The translations under genes were made by a program, and so were the position numbers. A model generated the notes under the pieces. The model was given only the letters and a program-made list of their open reading frames with translations, made no database searches and was not told the DNA's origin. From Kitasatospora arboriphila (lineage in GTDB: Bacteria; Actinomycetota; Actinomycetes; Mycobacteriales; Mycobacteriaceae), in the NCBI RefSeq assembly GCF_000717275.1, contig NZ_JNYV01000013.1, forward strand, positions 1-64,000: 64,000 nucleotides of DNA, in the 5' to 3' direction. Positions 18,096 to 26,900 of the stretch are shown here, one piece after another. Within the stretch, counting starts at the first letter, position 1, and each line of letters starts with the position of its first letter.

Positions 18096-19505
18096 GTGAC
18101 GCAGCCACAAGACCCCGGCGATTCCCATCGGCACCATCACCACGGTCTCGCGGCCGTCGACCTGCATCCGGCGGTCGCCAAACTCGTGGTGGGGTTGCTG
18201 ACGGCGTGTGCGATCGCAGTCGTCGCGGGTCTGGTGATGCTCTGGCCGAGCGACCGCGACCACGACATACCGGTGCAATTCCAGTCGTCTGGCGGTGGCT
18301 CGGTGGAGATCGAGACCGGGCAGGTGGTCTCACAGACGATGGCTGACTGCCTGAACTCACAGGCGGGTCAGGTTTTTGCCGGTGCCGCGACGGTGACGAC
18401 CGTCAAAGACGGCCCGTGCATCCAGAACACGGTGGAACTGACATCCGGGCCCAACAAAGGTGCCAACACGCTGATCGAGGTCCCGACCAATCGGGTGCAG
18501 GCCGGACTGCAGCAGGACTCCGGGAGCGACGACCTCAGTGACGCACAGCTGGGCAAGCCCCAACCCGGCCAACCAGACCTCGCCGTCGGCGACTCGATCA
18601 AGCTGTCTCGAGCGGCCAGTGTGGACGGTTCGGAGAACTACTCGTTCTTCGACTTCGCCCGGTCCACGTCGATATGGATGTGGGCTGCGGTGTTTGTCCT
18701 GGCCATCGTCGCGGTGGCGGCATGGCGCGGCCTTCGGTCGGTCATCGGCCTGGTGTTCGCATTCGTGGTGCTGTTCGGCTTCACCCTGCCGGCCATGCTG
18801 GACGGAGAATCGCCGGTGGCGGTGGCCATCGTGTCGTCTGCGGCCATCCTCTTCGTGGTGATCTATCTGGCGCACGGGGTGAGTCTGCGCACCAGTGCGG
18901 CATTGCTGGGCACCCTCGCGTCGCTCATGGTGGCGGCGTTCTTGTCCTGGCTGTCCATCGAGACCATGCACATCTCCGGCCTGTCTCAGGAACAGACCAC
19001 CAATCTGCAGATCTACAACAACGCCATCTCGCTGAACGGTCTGCTACTCGCAGGATTCATCATCGGTGCGCTCGGCGTGCTCAACGACGTCACGATCACC
19101 CAGGCTTCCGCGGTGTTCGAGCTATCGGCAGTGGACCAGACCGGGCCCCTGCACACGTTCAAGGCCGCGATGCGGGTGGGCCGCGACCACATCGCCAGCA
19201 CGGTGTACACCATCGTATTCGCCTATGCGGGTAGCACTTTGCCGCTGCTGCTGTTGTTCTCCGTGTCGGGGCAGTCGTTCTCGACACTCATCACCACCGA
19301 CATGGTGGCCGTGGAACTGGCGCGCTCGTTCGTCGGAGGGATCGCGATTGCGTTGTCTGTTCCGCTGACCACCGCGGTCGCCGTGCTGCTCTCGACACCG
19401 GGGGCGCGTCAAGAGAAGGAGTCGGTTGCCCAGGCGATCGAACGGCCGGCCGAACAACCTACCGAGCAGCCACCGGCGCACGGCAGGCACTGGCTACCGG
19501 AGTGA
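18096..19505 (+). CDS. YibE/F family membrane protein
   Basis: A 469-aa protein with a His-rich N-terminus (HRHHHHG), one early membrane segment, an extracytoplasmic domain of about 130 residues and then seven or eight helices. The C-terminal half has the YibE/F landmarks: GLLLAGFIIGALGVLNDVTITQ and AMRVGRDHIASTVYTIVFAYAGSTLPLLLL. The function of the family is not established; a transporter role is usually assumed. GTG start at 18096. It is convergent with the FAH gene, 2 bp between stops. Confidence 0.88.
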   Translation: MTQPQDPGDSHRHHHHGLAAVDLHPAVAKLVVGLLTACAIAVVAGLVMLWPSDRDHDIPVQFQSSGGGSVEIETGQVVSQTMADCLNSQAGQVFAGAATVTTVKDGPCIQNTVELTSGPNKGANTLIEVPTNRVQAGLQQDSGSDDLSDAQLGKPQPGQPDLAVGDSIKLSRAASVDGSENYSFFDFARSTSIWMWAAVFVLAIVAVAAWRGLRSVIGLVFAFVVLFGFTLPAMLDGESPVAVAIVSSAAILFVVIYLAHGVSLRTSAALLGTLASLMVAAFLSWLSIETMHISGLSQEQTTNLQIYNNAISLNGLLLAGFIIGALGVLNDVTITQASAVFELSAVDQTGPLHTFKAAMRVGRDHIASTVYTIVFAYAGSTLPLLLLFSVSGQSFSTLITTDMVAVELARSFVGGIAIALSVPLTTAVAVLLSTPGARQEKESVAQAIERPAEQPTEQPPAHGRHWLPE

Positions 19506-19507
19506 GC

Positions 19508-20500
19508 TCAGGCAGGTTCTGACACCGTGTTGGTGACCGAACCGATGCGGTCGATGGTGAGGGTGACCTCGTCGCCCGGCGCGATCCAGCGGTCCAATTC
19601 CAGGCCGCACCCCATCGGCAGGGTGCCCGACGTGATCAGCTCACCGGAGTGCAGATTCTCCGACTGACTTGCGTAAGCGACCACTTCGCCTGGGCTGTAA
19701 CGCAATCCGTGGGTACTGGTGGACGACCACACCTCGCCGTTCACCCGCACGGTCGCCTCGAGCTGGTCGATCTCGGACAGCACCTCATCGGCCGTGACCA
19801 CCACGGACCCGATGGAACTGCCGAATGTCTTGGTCTTCACCACGGGTCCGAAGACGCCGCGACGTTGCTCGTCCCACTGCACGTCACGCGCACTGAAGTC
19901 GTTGAACACGACGAACCCTCCGATGGCTGCCGCAGCCTTCTCCGGGGTGGCGTCGCGCACCGGGTGGGCGATGATCATGCCGAACTCCAGCTCGAAGTCG
20001 AGCTCGTTGCTATATGCCGGCCATGGCATCGGTTCACCATCACCGATCACCGTGAGGTGGTTGCCGGTGTAGTAGACGGGATGGTCGTAGAAAGCGGAGT
20101 TGGGGCGCAGCGGCGGAAACACCCTGTGTGTCAACCGTTCATAGCCGCGGATCAGCGGGCGGGTTGCGGGCAGGTTGCGTTGCACCAGACCGTGTGCGGC
20201 CTTGGTCCAGTGTTCCTCCCAGCCGAGGAAACATCGCAGCGAACTCGGGTAATACGGGATCGACGGCGCTGGGTCGACGGCCACGCCGACCCCTTTGCGG
20301 GCAGCACGGTCCACGATGTCGATGACGGTGGCCCGTGACCGCTCGCCGGTCGCGAGCAGGGCGAGCAGATTTGCAGGCAGGTGGGACAGCTCGTCGAGTC
20401 GGCCGCGGGAATCGAGCGCGGCGCGCAGGCTGATCCACGTCTCGGTGGGCTCATGCAAGATGGCAAGTGATGCGGGGTCGGTGAGGCGACGAATCTTCAT
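19508..20500 (-). CDS. Fumarylacetoacetate hydrolase family protein
   Basis: A 330-aa FAH-fold enzyme. The metal site is visible as NELDFELEFGMII (E-x-E) and FVVFNDFSARDVQWDEQ (Asp); GTLPMGCGLELDRWIAPGDEVTLTI is the C-terminal family signature. Members cleave or decarboxylate beta-diketo acids from aromatic catabolism. The ATG at 20500 overlaps the stop of the upstream metallo-hydrolase by 4 bp, so the pair is coupled. Resemblance is to the longer fumarylacetoacetase-like branch rather than to small HpaG-type enzymes. Confidence 0.88.
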   Translation of the reverse strand: MKIRRLTDPASLAILHEPTETWISLRAALDSRGRLDELSHLPANLLALLATGERSRATVIDIVDRAARKGVGVAVDPAPSIPYYPSSLRCFLGWEEHWTKAAHGLVQRNLPATRPLIRGYERLTHRVFPPLRPNSAFYDHPVYYTGNHLTVIGDGEPMPWPAYSNELDFELEFGMIIAHPVRDATPEKAAAAIGGFVVFNDFSARDVQWDEQRRGVFGPVVKTKTFGSSIGSVVVTADEVLSEIDQLEATVRVNGEVWSSTSTHGLRYSPGEVVAYASQSENLHSGELITSGTLPMGCGLELDRWIAPGDEVTLTIDRIGSVTNTVSEPA

Positions 20501-21495
20501 CGGCTGCGTTCGCGTAACAATTTCCCGGCATCGGAGAAGGCGCGGGCGCGGCGCCCGAAGGTGGGCGGCGCCGGTGCCTCGCCCTTCCACAGCCGATAGA
20601 GGGTGCTCAGGTTCAGGACGATCCGCTCAGGGGAGTCCCAGTGCGCATACGGCCGAAAGTCGCTGCTGGTCAGGAGTATTCGCGCGGCCTGGATGGGGGA
20701 CCGGCCGGCGTCGAACTGGACGCGCCCCTCTCGGTCGAGCCAGTCCCAGTAGTCGCGGAGCAGCTCGATCTCGGTACGCCCGCAGATGGGGCCGTGGCCG
20801 GGAACGTACGTCGCCGCGTCCAGACCGAGCAGATGGTCGAGAGCATCTTGCCAATTGCTCAGTGGGCCATGCCAAATCACCGGTGTGGCCCCGATGAACA
20901 GCAGGTCGCCCGTGAACACCACCCCTGAGTCGGGTACATGTGCGATGACGTCGCCGGGCGTGTGGGCGGGACCCAGATCCCGCAGCAACACGGTGCGTCC
21001 CCCGACGGTGATGGTCTCGGTGCCGGTGAATGTGTGGTCCGGCAGCCGGGGGATCCGGGTGGGAAGCATAGCCCCTCCGGTGACCCGACTCATGTAGGAA
21101 CCCAGCGCTCCGGCCGGCCCGGGCAGTGCCGACGCGACCGAACCGAGTTTCGAGAAGCGCGCCACCGCGGCGGGTGGGGTGTCTTCCTTCATGGCGTGCA
21201 GAGCCGACGCCGAGGTGGTGATGCGCGCCGACGCCGGCAACGTGTCGTTTCCCCACCAGTGGTCACCGTCGGAATGGGTGTTGACCGCTTCGGTGATGGC
21301 CGCCGATCCGACCAGATCCGGCCAGGCCTGCGCAATCGACTCCGCGCGTGAGGTGTCCCAGACCGTGTCGATCACCATCGACGCATCGGCGCCCACCATC
21401 AGGCCTGTGTTGGTCTGGCCCCAGCCGCCGGGGAGATGCATGAAAGCATAAGTGCCACCGTCGATCTGGGTGAGGCTGTCTTGCCGAACTGGCAT
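20497..21495 (-). CDS. MBL-fold metallo-hydrolase with altered metal motif
   Basis: A 332-aa metallo-beta-lactamase-fold protein. The first metal motif reads THSDGDHWWGN where most members have H-x-H-x-D-H, so the second histidine is Asp. The later ligands are present: GPAHTPGDVI, SGVVFTGDLLF and VPGHGP. The substitution may change metal preference or nuclearity. Coupled by ATGA overlap to the FAH gene, so probably part of the same degradation pathway. Start at 21495 gives a normal family length. Confidence 0.85.
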   Translation of the reverse strand: MPVRQDSLTQIDGGTYAFMHLPGGWGQTNTGLMVGADASMVIDTVWDTSRAESIAQAWPDLVGSAAITEAVNTHSDGDHWWGNDTLPASARITTSASALHAMKEDTPPAAVARFSKLGSVASALPGPAGALGSYMSRVTGGAMLPTRIPRLPDHTFTGTETITVGGRTVLLRDLGPAHTPGDVIAHVPDSGVVFTGDLLFIGATPVIWHGPLSNWQDALDHLLGLDAATYVPGHGPICGRTEIELLRDYWDWLDREGRVQFDAGRSPIQAARILLTSSDFRPYAHWDSPERIVLNLSTLYRLWKGEAPAPPTFGRRARAFSDAGKLLRERSR

Positions 21496-21555
21496 CGGTG
21501 GTCCTTGCAGGAGGCGGAGGTGGGAGGCGACAGTGCAATGACTCGACTGTACCGA

Positions 21556-22701
21556 TCAGACCCCGGGTCGCGCTGGTACTCGGCGACTACCCGAGCTCCG
21601 CCGGGCGATCGATGAGATGAGACCTTCCACCGGACCGCGACCGTACCTGGCAATCCATATGGTCGAGAATGCGACCGCGACCAGGACGAAGACGATCCAG
21701 GTGAGCAGCCCCTGCCACGGGTACACCCCGTCGCGACCGCGCTCGGAGAACCGGCACAAGACGAAGATGGCCACGATGTGCGCGCTGTACACGGTGAGCA
21801 CCATGGACCCGGTGGCGCGCAGCGGGAAACTGAACCGTCCGGGCCGTCGGCAGAGCAACAGGCACAGCCCGATGACCAGCATGCTGATTCCCGCCGAACC
21901 GAACACGTCGAACGGGGTGCCCGAATGTGGTTCGGCGCCCAGCATCGCCTGCAGGTCGGCCCATTCCCACAGGAAGCCTTCACCCGGGTTCTCCAAGGGC
22001 GCGTAGAACTGGGACGGCGTTTGACGCGTTCCGTCGTCGAAACCCGACAACGCCGCGGAGAGCAGGTAGGAGGCCACGGCGATGCCGGCACCGAAGCCGG
22101 CAAGCCGCCGGGCGACCATCGGCGACCGGAGATCCAATCGTCCGATGCCCAGTCCCAGAAGCAGATAGGCCGCCCAGATCAGCCCCGGGTATCCGCCGCT
22201 GATGAGGATGTCGGTCAACGCGTTGAACGGAGATCCCCACGCCCCGAGTGCGGCGTGGATGAGTGGCACCAGAAACGGCATGACCAACGCCACCACACCG
22301 GCCGCGACGAACAGCGTGGGCGGCGAGACCCGCAGCAGGGGCAGCGAGACGACAAACAGGAAGCTGTACATCACCAGGATGATCAGGACCGGGGTGCCCA
22401 GCATCTGGAGCAAGCCGCCCAGCAAGAAGATGCAACACGCTCGCACCAGGAGCTGATGGCGCGCGACCACAAGCTGTTCGGCGCCGAGAGGGGCGGTGCC
22501 GCCGGTGACAAGGGCGATCGAGACCCCGGCCAACACTGCGAAGGTGACGGCCGAGTGGCCGTTGACCACCGAACCCCACGTCTCCGGTTCGGCCCACCGC
22601 AGATCGCCGAGGTCGAGGACGTGCGCTGCGAACATGCCCAGTACCGCCAGGGCTCGCGCGATGTCGACGCCAGGTATGCGCGCGGATCGATTGGCCGTCA
22701 T
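21556..22701 (-). CDS. Membrane acyltransferase-like protein (HGSNAT/DUF1624-DUF418 type)
   Basis: A 381-aa protein with 10-11 hydrophobic helices. The N-terminal RIPGVDIARALAVLGMFAAHV with conserved Asp, Arg and His is the heparan-alpha-glucosaminide N-acetyltransferase-like (DUF1624) signature, and the C-terminal GSMVLTVYSAHIVAI resembles DUF418. Members are thought to move acetyl groups across the membrane onto envelope sugars; the acceptor is unknown. It ends 60 bp before the start of the MBL gene on the same strand. Confidence 0.8.
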   Translation of the reverse strand: MTANRSARIPGVDIARALAVLGMFAAHVLDLGDLRWAEPETWGSVVNGHSAVTFAVLAGVSIALVTGGTAPLGAEQLVVARHQLLVRACCIFLLGGLLQMLGTPVLIILVMYSFLFVVSLPLLRVSPPTLFVAAGVVALVMPFLVPLIHAALGAWGSPFNALTDILISGGYPGLIWAAYLLLGLGIGRLDLRSPMVARRLAGFGAGIAVASYLLSAALSGFDDGTRQTPSQFYAPLENPGEGFLWEWADLQAMLGAEPHSGTPFDVFGSAGISMLVIGLCLLLCRRPGRFSFPLRATGSMVLTVYSAHIVAIFVLCRFSERGRDGVYPWQGLLTWIVFVLVAVAFSTIWIARYGRGPVEGLISSIARRSSGSRRVPARPGV

Positions 22702-22778
22702 CCAATCATCTTCACCTACTGCGCGTGCCCGTTGGTTTCCGTGGACGCCGGGCTGGACCCCTGTTAGCGTCCGCTGTC

Positions 22779-23045
22779 ATGAGTAGCGACGCGCAGGACA
22801 TTGCCGACCTCAGGCGGCAGGTGCAGCGACAGGGTGAACTGATCGACGACCTATACCGCAGGCTGGGCCTGGACGGGCCGCCGGCACCGGCGGCGCCGAC
22901 CGCCGAAACCATTCCACCTGAGATCGCCGACGCAATCCGGGCGGGGAAGATGCCACTCGCTCTGAAACTCTGGCATCAGCGGACCGGGGTCAGTCTCTCG
23001 GAGGCCAAGCGGCAGGTTGATGAATTCGCACGATCGTTGGGGTGA
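22779..23045 (+). CDS. Small protein with ribosomal L7/L12 C-terminal-like domain
   Basis: An 88-aa protein. Residues 1-30 form a probable coiled coil (DIADLRRQVQRQGELIDDLYRRL), a Pro/Ala linker follows, and residues 50-88 (IADAIRAGKMPLALKLWHQRTGVSLSEAKRQVDEF) resemble the L7/L12 C-terminal fold, where the conserved T-G-x-x-L-x-x-A-K binds translation factors. Too short for bL12 itself and lacking its N-terminal dimer domain. ATG at 22779 chosen over the longer frame because the coiled coil starts there. Divergent from the acyltransferase gene. Confidence 0.72.
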   Translation: MSSDAQDIADLRRQVQRQGELIDDLYRRLGLDGPPAPAAPTAETIPPEIADAIRAGKMPLALKLWHQRTGVSLSEAKRQVDEFARSLG

Positions 23046-23126
23046 TCGGCAGAGAATGGCTGCGTTGTCACGTATGTCAACGCGGAAACCTGCGCCGGGC
23101 GGCGTCCGAGTTATAAGTTCTACCCC

Positions 23127-23732
23127 ATGACCAACGCCACGGGCCCCACATCGCCCCGCACCAACGCCTTTGTCCCTCAGTCCTTTCCCGATCAACTCCG
23201 CAATGCCGTGCGGGCGGGGCTGATTGCCAGCGCGATCATCGGCATCATCGTCGGCATCGTGGCCCTGGTGTGGCCGGAACCGACGTTGCTGGTTGTGGCC
23301 CTGCTGTTCGGGATCACGCTCATCTTCACCGGCGTGTATCGGCTGACCGTGGCGTTTTCGGCGAAGCTGCTGCCGACCTCGATGAGGGTGTTCTTCGGCA
23401 TCATGGGTGCGATCGTGCTGATCGCGGGCATCATCTGCCTGTTCAACCCCGGTGAGTCGCTGGTGCTGCTGGCCATCGTGATCGGCGTGGGCTGGATCTT
23501 CCAGGGAGCGCAGGAAATTGCGGCCGGTCTGGCGGGTGCGCACTACGCGCCGAAGTGGTTCCTGATCGGGTCAGGTGTGTTCTCGGTGATCGCGGGCATC
23601 ATCGTGCTGTTCCTGCCGGGCGCCGCAATCGCCACGTTCCTCATCGTCGGTGCGATCCTGCTCGTCGTGGTCAGCGTGGTCACGCTGCTGACACTGCCGC
23701 GAGCGGCCCACACCCCGAACCAGACTCAGTAA
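23127..23732 (+). CDS. HdeD-family membrane protein (DUF308)
   Basis: A 201-aa protein with six hydrophobic helices arranged as three DUF308 hairpins: IIGIIVGIVALVWPEPTLL, GIMGAIVLIAGIICLFNPGESL and GVFSVIAGIIVLFLPGAAI, each with the helix-P/N-x-x turn of the family. HdeD was first linked to acid resistance in enterobacteria; its role in actinobacteria is not defined. It overlaps the end of the convergent transglycosylase gene by 7 bp. Confidence 0.88.
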   Translation: MTNATGPTSPRTNAFVPQSFPDQLRNAVRAGLIASAIIGIIVGIVALVWPEPTLLVVALLFGITLIFTGVYRLTVAFSAKLLPTSMRVFFGIMGAIVLIAGIICLFNPGESLVLLAIVIGVGWIFQGAQEIAAGLAGAHYAPKWFLIGSGVFSVIAGIIVLFLPGAAIATFLIVGAILLVVVSVVTLLTLPRAAHTPNQTQ

Positions 23733-24502
23733 CCCGCTGCCCAGCCCCGCACGTCGGACACGTATTCCATCGAGTTGTTGTACCTGAGCACCGCGGCGAC
23801 CTGCTGCTCGGGATCACGCAGATCGAGTCCGCCGTCGCACAGGTAACGGCCGGTGGTCAGGGCGGCATCGAACAGGTTCTGGGGATCGATCACGCCGTCG
23901 CCGTTGCCGTCCGCTGCGTACCTCTTCCAGGTTTCGGGAAGGAACTGCATCGGCCCGACCGCGCGGTCGTAGTTGGGGTCGCCGTCGAGTTGACCGCCAT
24001 CGGTGTCGTGGATGACGTTGTTCCCGGCAAGGCTGCCGTCGAGTACCGGGCCGAGGATGGGCGCGAGGAGCTCGCCGTTGTCGCCGACCTTGCCGTTGTT
24101 CGCGTGGGTCGACTCGACCCTTCCGATTCCGGCGATCAGCTGCCAGGAGATACCGCAACCCGGTAGTTCCTGCGCCAGCTTCGACCCGGCGGCGAAATAG
24201 GCCTCGTAATTGACCCGGGGGATCTGCCCACTGGTGACGCTTGCGGGAACCACCTCAGGGGCCGGTGCTGGTGCGGGCGCAGGCGCGGCAACTTGGGCAA
24301 CCGGCTCGACCACCGGAGCGGGAGCGGGCGCCGGCGTCGACGACTGCGGGGCCTGACGGGTGTCGGCCACCTGCTTGGTGGAGTCGGTCAGCTGGTGATC
24401 GGCCTCGGCGGTTGCTGCTGCGGTGACCAATCCGATGGGTACGAGAGCTGCCAGAGCGAAAGGTGAACGCGACCTTCTTTTCGGCGCTGAATGCTTACCC
24501 AA
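23726..24502 (-). CDS. Secreted lytic murein transglycosylase (SLT/MltB-like)
   Basis: A 258-aa exported protein. Residues 1-35 are a signal peptide (Lys/Arg-rich, then FALAALVPIGLVTAAATAEA), residues 40-85 are a Pro/Ala/Val-rich linker, and the rest is the catalytic domain: SWQLIAGIGRVESTHANNG, with the catalytic Glu, then DRAVGPMQFLPETWKRYAADGNGDGVIDPQNLFDAALTTGRYLCDGG. It cleaves peptidoglycan glycan strands. The start is TTG at 24502 with AGGAGG 8 bases upstream; no ATG or GTG fits as well. The 209-bp region upstream holds no gene. Confidence 0.9.
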   Translation of the reverse strand: MGKHSAPKRRSRSPFALAALVPIGLVTAAATAEADHQLTDSTKQVADTRQAPQSSTPAPAPAPVVEPVAQVAAPAPAPAPAPEVVPASVTSGQIPRVNYEAYFAAGSKLAQELPGCGISWQLIAGIGRVESTHANNGKVGDNGELLAPILGPVLDGSLAGNNVIHDTDGGQLDGDPNYDRAVGPMQFLPETWKRYAADGNGDGVIDPQNLFDAALTTGRYLCDGGLDLRDPEQQVAAVLRYNNSMEYVSDVRGWAAGY

Positions 24503-24711
24503 TCGGGGACCTCCTGATATGGCCTTTGTCTAGGCCTTTTACGACCGCGCCGACGGTACCCGAAACACGGCGTTAACCGTTATCGATCCGTGACCAATTG
24601 GCCGTGACGCGGGGGCATGAACCCGGGTCTTCGCAGGTAAGCCGTTAGCAAATCGAAGTTTGTGATCCTCGCCATACGATCGAGCGGACGTACTTGTCGA
24701 ACCGCGGTCGG

Positions 24712-25551
24712 TCAGAAGCCGCCGAAGTCCCCGCCCCCGAAGTCGCCGCCCCCGAAGTCGCTGCCCCCGAAGTCACTGTTGCCGTAGTCGTCACCGGAGG
24801 CGCTGTAATCGGTACCCGCATCGCCGGAATTGCCTGGGTCTCCCGGGTCGCCGGGGTCGGTGCCGCCGTTACCTGCGTCGAGACCGTCCTGGTATCCGTC
24901 GCCATAACCGCTCTCGAAGGCCTGGGCGTCGTATCCGACACCGGCCATGCCGCTGAACATGGCATTGAACAGCAGCACCGATCCCAGGCCCCAAGCGCCG
25001 GCGACCAGGGCCGGCTTCCACCATGGTTCGGAATACCAGCCGGCGGGGATGGGGCGGCCGGCGACGCGTCCGCCGGGGAAGTAGTTCGGTGTCTGGTCCG
25101 ACGGCTGGGGGGACGCCGCAACCCGGCGGCCTTCGTACTCGATCTCCCGCTTCTCGCTGACTTCACCCGAACTCTTCTGGCCCACCAGTGTGCCGATCTC
25201 GGGTCCCGGGTCCATGTTCATCGCTATCCGGGCGGCTCGTACGTAGTAAAGGCCTTCCAGCGCAGTCTGTTTGGCGAGCTCGGCTTGTCTGGGGGTGGCC
25301 GCCTGCTCGATCTGCGACCCGGCCGCGTTGAAACGTTCGGACGCATCGGCAAGTGCGGACTTGGCCGGTCCATTGGAGCCCACGAGGTTGAAGACCTGCC
25401 CGCCGAGCCGTTCGATCGCTTGTCTCGCATCGGCTTTCGCGTCGGCAAGAAGGGTTTCGTCGGCGCGGCGACGAGTCGAGCCATGGTTGCGGGCGAGAGC
25501 GACGATGCCGATCACCACAACGATCACCGCGATCAACAGGATCAATTCCAT
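24712..25551 (-). CDS. DUF1542-type membrane protein with DFGG tail
   Basis: A 279-aa protein. Residues 2-22 form an N-terminal membrane anchor (ELILLIAVIVVVIGIVALA), residues 30-110 are a helical, charged DUF1542-like region (ADAKADARQAIERLGGQVFNLVGSN), a second hydrophobic segment follows near 190 (KPALVAGAWGLGSVLLFNAMF), and the tail ends in four repeats of the DFGG type. The ATG at 25551 fits GAGAGG just upstream; longer frames are spurious. The function is unknown. It is divergent from the DUF4334 gene. Confidence 0.75.
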   Translation of the reverse strand: MELILLIAVIVVVIGIVALARNHGSTRRRADETLLADAKADARQAIERLGGQVFNLVGSNGPAKSALADASERFNAAGSQIEQAATPRQAELAKQTALEGLYYVRAARIAMNMDPGPEIGTLVGQKSSGEVSEKREIEYEGRRVAASPQPSDQTPNYFPGGRVAGRPIPAGWYSEPWWKPALVAGAWGLGSVLLFNAMFSGMAGVGYDAQAFESGYGDGYQDGLDAGNGGTDPGDPGDPGNSGDAGTDYSASGDDYGNSDFGGSDFGGGDFGGGDFGGF

Positions 25552-25659
25552 CGGGGGCCTCTCGATCGTGACGAACCAACTGCAGTACTTCCAGGCTACC
25601 GATGTCAGTTGTTCCCACTGCCGGCACGAATCACTCACCGGTTCGCTACCTTGAGGTCC

Positions 25660-26229
25660 ATGTCGGTAGCGGAGCAGATGGTCAGAGACGAGCGCGCAAC
25701 AACCGAGGAGGCCCTCGCGGTGTTCGACGCGGCCGAGCCCGTCGAGACAGAGTTCATGATCGGCACCTGGCGCGGCGCGGAACTGCAGACCGGTCATCCG
25801 ATGGACGGCATGCTCGTCGCCAGTGGCTGGTGGGGCAAGCAGTTCGTCGACGGGGAGACCGTGCACCCGTTGTTGTTCCCGACCGCGGACGGCAGGGCTC
25901 TGTGGGCGCTGGACCCCAAGCGCCTCCCGGTGAGCGTGCTGCTCAACGCTCCGTTGCCGTCGCTGGAGAACCGCTCACTCGGCGGACTGGTGAACGCCGC
26001 ACGCCCGTTGTTGCAGACCAAGAAGCCGAAGGCGAGGTTGCGGACCACGCAGTACCGCGGCGTCGACACCGCCACGATGGTCTATGACGCGCAGCCGATC
26101 AACGACATCTTCCGTCGCGTCTCGGACGACACGGTGCTCGGGCTGATGGACCTGCGTGGCTCGGCCAAGCCCTACTTCTTCTCGCTACGCCGAGACGATT
26201 CGCTGCCCGTCCGCGCGAACAGCCGCTGA
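25660..26229 (+). CDS. DUF4334 / GXWXG domain protein
   Basis: A 189-aa soluble protein. The N-terminal GXWXG motif appears as FMIGTWRGAELQTGHP, and the DUF4334 C-terminal part as KARLRTTQYRGVDTATMVYDAQPINDIFRRV. These domains are a recognised pair in actinobacteria with no proven function. The ATG at 25660 follows TTGAGGTCC. The open frame continues far upstream but is antisense to the DUF1542 gene there and is not coding. It is followed 32 bp later by the kinase gene in the same direction, perhaps co-transcribed. Confidence 0.88.
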   Translation: MSVAEQMVRDERATTEEALAVFDAAEPVETEFMIGTWRGAELQTGHPMDGMLVASGWWGKQFVDGETVHPLLFPTADGRALWALDPKRLPVSVLLNAPLPSLENRSLGGLVNAARPLLQTKKPKARLRTTQYRGVDTATMVYDAQPINDIFRRVSDDTVLGLMDLRGSAKPYFFSLRRDDSLPVRANSR

Positions 26230-26261
26230 GGTCAGAGCACATCGTCCGGAAGGGACACGTC

Positions 26262-26900
26262 GTGATCGCTGACATCGCAGACCTGCTGGCTCATGTGGCG
26301 CGTCTGCGTGAGGGGCGTGAACGGATCATCATCGGTGTGGTCGGGGAACCGGGTAGCGGTAAGAGCACCGTTTCCCAGGCGCTGATCGACCGGCTGGATG
26401 CCGCGGCGGTCACCGTGCCGATGGACGGCTTCCATCTGGCGAACAACGAACTGCAGCGTCTCGGGCGGGCCGACCGGAAAGGTGCCATCGACACCTTTGA
26501 CGCACACGGATTCGTCAACCTCGTGCAGCGCCTGCGGGTACGGGCCGAGTCCGTGGTCTACGCGCCCGACTACGTCCGCGACATCGAGGAAGCGATCGCC
26601 GGGGCCATCGCCATCCCCAGCGATACGCCGGTGATCATCACCGAGGGCAACTACCTGCTGGCGCCGGACGAACCGTGGAACCGACTTCGCGAACTCGTCG
26701 ACGAGATCTGGTATCTCGACACACCCGCGGACGTTCGGGTGGAACGACTCATCAAGCGGCACATCCGTTTCGGGAAGACTCCGGAGCACGCGAGGCGGTG
26801 GGCACTCGGGCCGGATGAGACCAACGCGCAGTTCATCCGAGGGACCCGGGAGGCCGCGGATCAGACGATCGACGTGCTCGCGTTCAGTCGCTCTCTGTGA
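26262..26900 (+). CDS. Nucleoside/nucleotide kinase family protein (P-loop)
   Basis: A 212-aa kinase. The Walker A motif is GVVGEPGSGKST near residue 25, the substrate/Walker B region is VTVPMDGFHLANNEL, and IITEGNYLLAPDEPW with ERLIKRHIRFGKTPEHARRW is the lid/anion-binding part. The pattern matches the uridine kinase/phosphoribulokinase-like family that includes the YggC/FrcK type, which phosphorylate sugars or nucleosides. Substrate unassigned. GTG start at 26262. The 3' end overlaps the convergent monooxygenase gene by 17 bp. Confidence 0.88.
   Translation: MIADIADLLAHVARLREGRERIIIGVVGEPGSGKSTVSQALIDRLDAAAVTVPMDGFHLANNELQRLGRADRKGAIDTFDAHGFVNLVQRLRVRAESVVYAPDYVRDIEEAIAGAIAIPSDTPVIITEGNYLLAPDEPWNRLRELVDEIWYLDTPADVRVERLIKRHIRFGKTPEHARRWALGPDETNAQFIRGTREAADQTIDVLAFSRSL

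Noticed and set aside
24503..24711. Possible riboswitch (c-di-AMP type is known before some wall-hydrolase genes) upstream of the lytic transglycosylase
   Set aside because: The leader is long enough and has a few GC stems, but I could not find the conserved ydaO core in order.
24694..25659. Long N-terminal extension of the DUF4334 gene
   Set aside because: Antisense to the DUF1542 gene and without family similarity; the ATG at 25660 gives the normal DUF4334 protein.
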